Origin: Streptomyces sp. NRRL S-118
GTDB lineage: Bacteria; Actinomycetota; Actinomycetes; Streptomycetales; Streptomycetaceae
Direction of reading: 5' to 3'
Assembly: GCF_000716335.1 (NCBI RefSeq)
Contig: NZ_KL591020.1
Coordinates: 49,453 to 113,452 of the forward strand
DNA length: 64,000 nucleotides
The notes beneath the pieces were generated by a model. It did not search any database and was not told where the DNA came from. It worked only from the letters and a program-made list of their open reading frames with translations. This document shows positions 54,402-64,000 of the stretch, piece after piece; positions within the stretch are counted from its first letter, which is position 1; every line of letters starts with the position of its first letter. Both the position numbers and the translations under genes were made by a program.

Positions 54402-54971
54402 TCAAACAACTCGCATCAAGGCTAGCAGCTCACGCGCCACGTCCTCGACCGAGGTGTTGACCAGGGTGGTGTCGAACTCGGATTCGGCCGCGAGCTCGAT
54501 CCTGGCGGCTGCGAGGCGGCGCTCGATGACCTCCGGCGGCTCGGTGCCCCGACCGGTGAGCCGGCGGACCAGTTCGTCCCAGCTCGGCGGTGCGAGGAAG
54601 ACCAGCTGGGCCTCGGGCATCGACTCGCGGACGAGCCGGGCGCCCTGGAGGTCGATCTCCAGCAGGACCGGCTCGCCCGACTCCAGCCGCTCCATGACGG
54701 CGCGGCGCGGAGTGCCGTAGCGGTTGCCCGCGAACTCGGCCCATTCCAGCAGCTCGCCGTTGGCGATCAGCTTGTCGAACTCGTCGTCGGTGACGAAGTA
54801 GTACTGGACGCCGTCCCGCTCGCCGGGTCGCGGCTTACGGGTCGTGGCGGACACCGACAGCCAGACCTCGGGGTGCACCTTGCGCATATGAGCGACGACC
54901 GTGCTCTTGCCGACCCCGGAGGGGCCGGAGAGCACGGTCAGCCGCGGACGTACGTCCGATGTTGCAGCCAT
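54402..54971 (-). CDS. gmk: Guanylate kinase
   Basis: Gmk phosphorylates GMP to GDP. The 189 residues show [20 protein letters not shown] (P-loop near 12-19), [20 protein letters not shown] (GMP-binding) and [20 protein letters not shown]. Length is typical. It follows mihF by 49 bases and precedes rpoZ, joining GTP-pool supply with RNA polymerase in one unit. Confidence 0.97.
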   Translation of the reverse strand: MAATSDVRPRLTVLSGPSGVGKSTVVAHMRKVHPEVWLSVSATTRKPRPGERDGVQYYFVTDDEFDKLIANGELLEWAEFAGNRYGTPRRAVMERLESGEPVLLEIDLQGARLVRESMPEAQLVFLAPPSWDELVRRLTGRGTEPPEVIERRLAAARIELAAESEFDTTLVNTSVEDVARELLALMRVV

Positions 54972-55020
54972 GGGGCGATTATTCCAGGTTTACCTCGGTG
55001 CCCCGGACCGGCCCCGGAAC

Positions 55021-55344
55021 TCAGGCTCCGGTGCCGCCGAACTCGCGCTCCAGGGACGCGATCTGGTTGGAGCCGAGGCCACGCACGCGACGGCTCTCGG
55101 AGATGCCCAGCCGCTCCATGATCTGCTTGGCGCGGACCTTGCCCACGCCCGGCAGCGACTCGAGGAGGGCGGACACCTTCATCTTGCCGATGACGTCGTT
55201 CTTCTGGCCCTGCTGGATGACGTCGTGGAGGGAGGCACCGGAGTGCTTGAGTCGATTCTTGACCTCGGCCCGCTCCCGGCGAGCCGCGGCGGCCTTTTCG
55301 AGCGCGGCTGCGCGCTGTTCAGGGGTAAGGGGCGGAAGAGCCAC
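55021..55344 (-). CDS. mihF: Integration host factor, actinobacterial type
   Basis: The 107 residues (VALPPLTPEQRAAALEKAAA) match sIHF/MihF, the actinobacterial nucleoid protein with a long N-terminal helix and a helix-two-turns-helix domain (VSALLESLPGVGKVRAKQIM, IASLEREFGG). It bends DNA and affects nucleoid compaction, sporulation and antibiotic production in Streptomyces. It is unrelated to proteobacterial IHF. GTG 55344 gives the exact family length. It leads the mihF-gmk-rpoZ group. Confidence 0.96.
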   Translation of the reverse strand: MALPPLTPEQRAAALEKAAAARRERAEVKNRLKHSGASLHDVIQQGQKNDVIGKMKVSALLESLPGVGKVRAKQIMERLGISESRRVRGLGSNQIASLEREFGGTGA

Positions 55345-55391
55345 GCCTACGTCACCTCGGATGTCGAACTGTCGGATACGGACCGGTGAGG

Positions 55392-55420
55392 AACCTAGTC
55401 GGCCCACACCAGGGGAGCAA
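55392..55420 (-). promoter_or_regulatory. Candidate mihF promoter
   Basis: On the minus strand TTGCTC (55420-55415), 17 bases, TAGGTT (55397-55392), about 48 bases before the mihF GTG. It fits sigma70-type promoters. Confidence 0.5.
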
Positions 55421-55629
55421 CGAGCAACGCAGTGCACGTTGGCTCTGCGACGGAGACTAGCGGCCATGGCCGCCGGAGTCAGCGAGAACAGACGAAAAGT
55501 CCTGGTCAGGATCGAGACAGCGCGACATAACAGGCATATCGCCTCGGTTTTGGGGGCGAATCCGGCGAATGAAGATCATCAAGGGTGTTCCAGCCCCTGT
55601 GAGACGCGTCACAAGGAGCGAAAACGGCA

Positions 55630-55660
55630 GCCCGCGGCCACCGGGAACGTGGCCGCGGGC
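55630..55660 (-). terminator. pyr operon terminator
   Basis: A 12-bp stem GCCCGCGGCCAC/GTGGCCGCGGGC with a 7-base loop lies 25 bases after the pyrF stop. It is followed on the coding strand by TGCCGTTTTCG, giving a short T-run. It ends the pyr operon. Confidence 0.8.
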
Positions 55661-55685
55661 CGGTGCGCGGGAGCCCCCGCGCCGG

Positions 55686-56524
55686 TCAGGAGCCGGTCGC
55701 CTCGCGCACCTCGTCCGCGTACCGCAGGGCCGCCCCGCGCAGCGCCGCCGCGTCCGGACCGTGGCGCAGCACGCCCCGGCTGACGTTCGGCACGACGTTG
55801 CGCACGGCGGCGCCGAAGACGCGCGGCAGGTCCGCCGGGGTGGCGCCCTGCGCGCCGATGCCGGGTGCGAGCAGCGGGCCGTTGATGTCGAGGTCGTACG
55901 AGGAGAGGTCCCCGAGCGTGGCGCCGACGACCGCGCCGAAGGAGCCCATCGGCCGGGCTCCGGCGTTGTCCCGGGCGAGGTGGGCGAGCATGGTCGCGCC
56001 GACGGTGCGGCCGTCCTCGCGCGTCGCCCGCTGCACCTCGGCGCCCTCCGGGTTGGAGGTGAGCGCGAGGACGAAGAGCCCGGCGCCGCTCTCCCGCGCC
56101 AGGTCGACGGCCGGCTTCAGCGAGCCGTACCCCAGGTACGGGGAGACGGTCAGCGCGTCCGAGAAGAGCGGGGAGTCCTTGCGCAGGTAGGTCTCGGCGT
56201 AGGCGGCCATGGTGGAGCCGATGTCGCCGCGCTTGGCGTCCATGACGACCAGCGCGCCCGCGTCGCGCAGGTCCGCGACGGCCCGCTCCAGGACGGCGAT
56301 GCCGCGCGAGCCGAACCGCTCGAAGAAGGCGCTCTGCGGCTTGAAGACGGCGACGGTGCCGGCGAGGGCGTCGACGACCGTGCGCGTGAAGGCCTCCAGG
56401 CCCGCCACGTCGTCGTTCAGGCCCCAGTCGGCCAGCAGGGAGCCGTGCGGGTCGATGCCGACGCACAGCGGGCCACGGGCGTCCATGGCGGCGCGCAGCC
56501 GGGCGCCGAAGGGGGCGAGCGGGC

Positions 56525-56528
<4 letters not shown>
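55686..56528 (-). CDS. pyrF: Orotidine 5'-phosphate decarboxylase (type 2)
   Basis: PyrF makes UMP from OMP, the last step of the pathway. The 280 residues match the longer type-2 family: [18 protein letters not shown] near the start, [12 protein letters not shown], the catalytic [19 protein letters not shown] (about 92-110), and [16 protein letters not shown] 56528 overlaps the pyrD stop by four bases (ATGA). It closes the operon before a strong terminator. Confidence 0.97.
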
Positions 56529-57628
<1,100 letters not shown>

Positions 57629-57657
57629 GTGTGTCCTCATGAACGACTTCATGAGAA

Positions 57658-57688
57658 GGGGGACACCGGTCTGCTGCCGGTGCCCCCC
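57658..57688 (-). terminator. Stem-loop between carB and pyrD
   Basis: A 12-bp stem with one mismatch (57658-57669 with 57677-57688) and a 7-base loop lies in the 75-bp gap. It may be an attenuator or processing site rather than a full terminator, since pyrD follows at once. Confidence 0.5.
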
Positions 57689-57703
57689 TCCCCCGTGGGC
57701 TGG

Positions 57704-61007
<3,304 letters not shown>

Positions 61008-61015
<8 letters not shown>

Positions 61016-62147
61016 GCTCGGCCTCCATCAGGGATACGAAGCGGTCGAAGAGGTACGCGGCGTCGTGCGGGCCGGCGGCCGCTTCGGGGTGGTACTGGAC
61101 GCTGAAGGCCGGCTGGTCGAGCAGCTGGAGGCCCTCCACCACGTTGTCGTTGAGGCAGACGTGGGAGACCTCGGCGCGGCCGTAGGGGGTGTCGGACACC
61201 GTGTCGAGGGGGGCGTCGACGGCGAAGCCGTGGTTGTGCGCGGTGACCTCGACCTTGCCGGTCGTGCGGTCCTGCACGGGCTGGTTGATGCCGCGGTGGC
61301 CGTACTTCAGCTTGTAGGTGCCGAAGCCGAGCGCGCGGCCCAGGATCTGGTTGCCGAAGCAGATGCCGAACAGGGGCGTCTTCCGCGCCAGGACGGCCTG
61401 CATGACGGAGACGGGGCCGTCGGCGGTGGCGGGGTCGCCGGGGCCGTTGGAGAAGAACACACCGTCGGGGTTGACGGCGTACACCTCCTCGGCGGTGGCG
61501 GTGGCGGGCAGCACGTGCACCTCGATGCCCCGCTCGGCCATCCGGTGCGGGGTCATGCCCTTGATGCCGAGGTCGACGGCGGCCACGGTGAACTTCTTCT
61601 CACCGATGGCGGGGACGACGTACGGCTCGGTGGTGGCGACCTCGGCGGCGAGGTCGGCGCCCTTCATCTGCGGGGCGGCCTGCACCTTGGCGAGCAGGGC
61701 CGCGTCGTCGGCGACGGCGTCGCCGGAGAAGATCCCGACGCGCATGGCGCCGCGCTCGCGCAGGTGGCGGGTGAGGGCGCGGGTGTCGATGCCGCTGATG
61801 CCGACGACGCCCTGGGCGGCCAGCTCCTCGTCGAGGGTGCGGCGGGAGCGCCAGTTGGAGGGGACGCGGGCGGGGTCGCGGACGACGTACCCGGCGACCC
61901 AGATCCTCCCGGACTCGGGGTCCTCGTCGTTGACGCCGGTGTTGCCGACGTGCGGCGCGGTCATCACGACGACCTGGCGGTGGTACGACGGGTCGGTCAG
62001 GGTCTCCTGGTAGCCGGTCATGCCGGTGGAGAAGACGGCCTCGCCGAAGGTCTCCCCCACGGCCCCGTAGGCGCGGCCGCGGAACGTGCGGCCGTCCTCC
62101 AGGACGAGTACGGCGGGAACCCTGGTTCCCCTGGTGGAGGTCGTCAT
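61008..62147 (-). CDS. carA: Carbamoyl-phosphate synthase, small subunit
   Basis: CarA is the glutaminase that feeds ammonia to CarB. The 379 residues have an N-terminal CarA-specific domain ([34 protein letters not shown]) and a C-terminal class-I glutamine amidotransferase with nucleophile Cys in [16 protein letters not shown] (about 250) and His/Glu in [12 protein letters not shown] (near 350). ATG 62147 overlaps the stop of the PH-like gene by four bases, with GGAAGG upstream. Confidence 0.98.
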
Positions 62148-62710
62148 CGTGCGGTGCCTTCCGTCGTGCTTGCGTGGTTCATGGAGGTGATGGCCTCGAC
62201 CCAGGCGGTGTGGTCGGCCGCCGTGTCGGAGCGGAAGCCGGAGTCGATCAGCGTGCCGCCGTGCTCCCAGGTGACGACCAGCAGACCGCCCTCGGCGAGG
62301 ACCTTGCCCGCGATGCCCTTGTCGAGCCGGGCCCCGCGCAGCTGCCCGGCCGGCACGAAGAAGTCGCGCGCCCCGGGGCGTACGACGTCCAGGCCGGCGT
62401 CGGTGAGCGTCAGCTCGGCGCGACTGCGGGTACCCAGTCCGTGGGCGACGATCCGGTCGAGCCACTGTCCGGCGGTGGTGGAGCCGTGGTAGCGGCCGCT
62501 CATGGTCAGCCGGGAGGCGCCGGGCGCCTCGGGCGCGGTGGGGAGGTCCGGGAGGCCGGACTGGAGGCTGCCGCGCCACTTCCAGCCCTGGCGCATCAGC
62601 CAGTAGACCAGGGCGATGAAGAGCAGCAGTCCGGCGACCCAGCCGAGCCGGGCGGCCCAGTCGGTCACCTCGGCGGATTTCTGCTCCGCGGCCAGTTCGA
62701 AGAGTGTCAC
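62144..62710 (-). CDS. PH-like domain membrane protein in the pyr operon
   Basis: The 188 residues start with a short helix, a single membrane span ([20 protein letters not shown], about 22-41) and a cytosolic part with a PH-like beta domain ([40 protein letters not shown]). No enzyme motif is visible. The gene overlaps both pyrC (GTGA) and carA (ATGA), so it is tightly coupled to the pathway. I recall the same arrangement in other Streptomyces. It could anchor pyrimidine enzymes at the membrane near PyrD; this is inference. Confidence 0.82.
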   Translation of the reverse strand: MTLFELAAEQKSAEVTDWAARLGWVAGLLLFIALVYWLMRQGWKWRGSLQSGLPDLPTAPEAPGASRLTMSGRYHGSTTAGQWLDRIVAHGLGTRSRAELTLTDAGLDVVRPGARDFFVPAGQLRGARLDKGIAGKVLAEGGLLVVTWEHGGTLIDSGFRSDTAADHTAWVEAITSMNHASTTEGTAR

Positions 62711-63993
62711 GCCAGCTTCCCGTCCATCAGCGTCGCCCGGCCCCGCAGGAAGGTGTGGGTGACGCGCCCCGGCAGCTCACGGCCCTCGTAGGGGGTGTTG
62801 CGGCTGCGGGAGGCGAAGCCCGCGGGGTCCACGGCTCCACGGTATGCCGGATCGACCAGGGTGAGGTTGGCGGGCTCACCAGCCGAGACGGGGCGGCCGT
62901 GGCCGGTGGCCCGGCCGATCCGCGCGGGCGCGAAGGACATGCGGTCGGCGACGCCGGCCCAGTCCAGCAGCCCGGTCTCGACCATGGTGTGCTGGACGAC
63001 GGAGAGCGCGGTCTCCAGGCCGACCATGCCCATGGCGGCCGCGGCCCACTCGCAGTCCTTGTCCTCGTGCGGGTGCGGGGCGTGGTCGGTGGCGACGATG
63101 TCGATCGTGCCGTCGGCCAGGGCCTCGCGCAGCGCCATGACGTCACGCTCGGTGCGCAGCGGCGGGTTGACCTTGTAGACCGGGTTGTACGTGCGGACCA
63201 TCTCGTCGGTCAGCAGGAGGTGGTGCGGGGTGACCTCGGCGGTGACGTCGATGCCGCGGGACTTGGCCCAGCGGACGATCTCGACGGACCCGGCGGTCGA
63301 CAGGTGGCAGATGTGGACGCGGGAGCCGACGTGCTCGGCGAGGAGCACGTCGCGGGCGATGACCGACTCCTCGGCGACGGCCGGCCAGCCGCCGAGGCCC
63401 AGTTCGGCGGAGACGACGCCCTCGTTCATCTGGGCGCCCTCGGTGAGGCGGGGCTCCTGGGCGTGCTGGGCGACGACGCCGCCGAAGGCCTTCACGTACT
63501 CGAGGGCGCGGCGCATGATCACGGCGTCGTCCACGCACTTGCCGTCGTCGGAGAAGACGGTGACGCCGGCGGCGGACTCGTGCATGGCGCCGAGTTCGGC
63601 GAGCTTCTTGCCCTCCAGGCCGACGGTGACGGCGCCGATGGGCTGCACGTCGCAGTAGCCGTGCTCGCGGCCGAGCCGGTAGACCTGCTCCACCACGCCG
63701 GCGGTGTCGGCGACCGGGAAGGTGTTGGCCATGGCGAAGACGGACGTGTAGCCGCCGCTCGCGGCGGCGCGGGTGCCGGTGAGCACCGTCTCGGAGTCCT
63801 CGCGGCCCGGCTCGCGCAGGTGGGTGTGGAGGTCGACCAGGCCGGGCAGCAGGACGCGCTCCCCTGCCTCGACGACGGTCGCGCCCTCGGCGCTCAGACC
63901 GGTGCCGACGGCGGCGATGGTCTCGCCGTCGATCAGGACGTCCTGGGCCTCGCCGCCGAGTACCTTCGCACCACGGATCAGGATCTTGCTCAT
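62707..63993 (-). CDS. pyrC: Dihydroorotase
   Basis: PyrC closes carbamoyl aspartate to dihydroorotate. The 428 residues match the class-I bacterial enzyme: metal ligands in [20 protein letters not shown] (about 54-73), [25 protein letters not shown] and the catalytic Asp in [15 protein letters not shown] (near 305). Start ATG 63993 lies seven bases from the window edge, so its ribosome site is only partly seen. The operon probably continues upstream with pyrB and pyrR, outside the window. Confidence 0.97.
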   Translation of the reverse strand: MSKILIRGAKVLGGEAQDVLIDGETIAAVGTGLSAEGATVVEAGERVLLPGLVDLHTHLREPGREDSETVLTGTRAAASGGYTSVFAMANTFPVADTAGVVEQVYRLGREHGYCDVQPIGAVTVGLEGKKLAELGAMHESAAGVTVFSDDGKCVDDAVIMRRALEYVKAFGGVVAQHAQEPRLTEGAQMNEGVVSAELGLGGWPAVAEESVIARDVLLAEHVGSRVHICHLSTAGSVEIVRWAKSRGIDVTAEVTPHHLLLTDEMVRTYNPVYKVNPPLRTERDVMALREALADGTIDIVATDHAPHPHEDKDCEWAAAAMGMVGLETALSVVQHTMVETGLLDWAGVADRMSFAPARIGRATGHGRPVSAGEPANLTLVDPAYRGAVDPAGFASRSRNTPYEGRELPGRVTHTFLRGRATLMDGKLA

Positions 63994-64000
63994 CTGTCTT

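Larger units (their letters stand above)
55345..55685. other. Gap between pyrF and mihF
   Basis: The 341 bp contain the pyrF terminator (55630-55660) and a candidate mihF promoter (55392-55420). No gene is supported. Confidence 0.65.

Overview
The window is chromosomal DNA from a high-GC actinobacterium, almost certainly a Streptomyces. The evidence is the third-position GC bias, frequent GTG starts, a secreted GH18 chitinase with chitin-binding module and DasR-type repeats, an sIHF/MihF protein, a quinone-type pyrD, and a rib operon with ribM. I saw no rRNA, tRNA, CRISPR array, prophage or insertion sequence. The content is core and conserved-accessory chromosome rather than an island.

Layout. 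0-9 kb: an Lrp-amidohydrolase pair, a zinc-ribbon-like orphan, PadR/SnoaL-like divergent genes, an acyl-CoA dehydrogenase, a 46-residue membrane peptide, a secreted C39-like peptidase and a divergent P-loop kinase. 9-14 kb: a candidate small RNA, an orphan EccA-like TPR-AAA ATPase and two overlapping CNNM/CorC-type membrane proteins. 14-20.3 kb: a leftward riboflavin-histidine operon, ribD-ribE-ribM-ribBA-ribH-hisE-hisG-PH protein, under an FMN riboswitch. 20.3-29.5 kb: chitinase, ROK repressor with divergent MFS exporter, NCS2 permease, membrane-anchored GH6 glycosidase and a DUF5995 protein. 29.5-34.3 kb: an amine/amino-acid module of flavin amine oxidase, nitrilase-fold amidase, Lrp regulator and APC permease. 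34.5-36 kb: an SGNH hydrolase and a DUF5133 protein. 36-41.8 kb: a stressosome/partner-switching locus (rsbR, rsbS, rsbT, an ATPase-PP2C fusion, an RsbU-like phosphatase and an RsbW-like kinase) facing a SigB-family sigma factor. 41.9-48 kb: guaB1, a SorC-type regulator and fmt-rsmB-rpe. 48-64 kb: an HTH protein, a helicase-degenerate priA, metK, coaBC, rpoZ, gmk, mihF and the pyrimidine operon pyrF-pyrD-carB-carA-PH-like-pyrC, which runs off the right edge.

How it works together. The right third links nucleotide synthesis (pyr, gmk), the RNA polymerase omega subunit, nucleoid architecture (mihF), coenzyme A and S-adenosylmethionine synthesis. All of it lies on the minus strand, with stem-loops separating sub-operons. 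The rib-his operon couples FMN sensing to riboflavin synthesis and transport and, by read-through, to the first two histidine steps. The most system-like locus is 35.6-41.8 kb. The RsbR and RsbS phosphoacceptor residues are present, and GNNT-N14/15-GGGTA-type promoters lie before the RsbW-like gene and before the sigma gene, with weaker matches before DUF5133 and rsbR. This predicts a self-amplifying stress regulon. A second regulatory signal is a pair of near-identical triple TTGCGC boxes upstream of the permease and amidase operons that flank an Lrp gene.

Limits. All calls come from reading the sequence and recalling family features. No search or folding program was run, and promoter, operator and small-RNA calls are pattern matches only.
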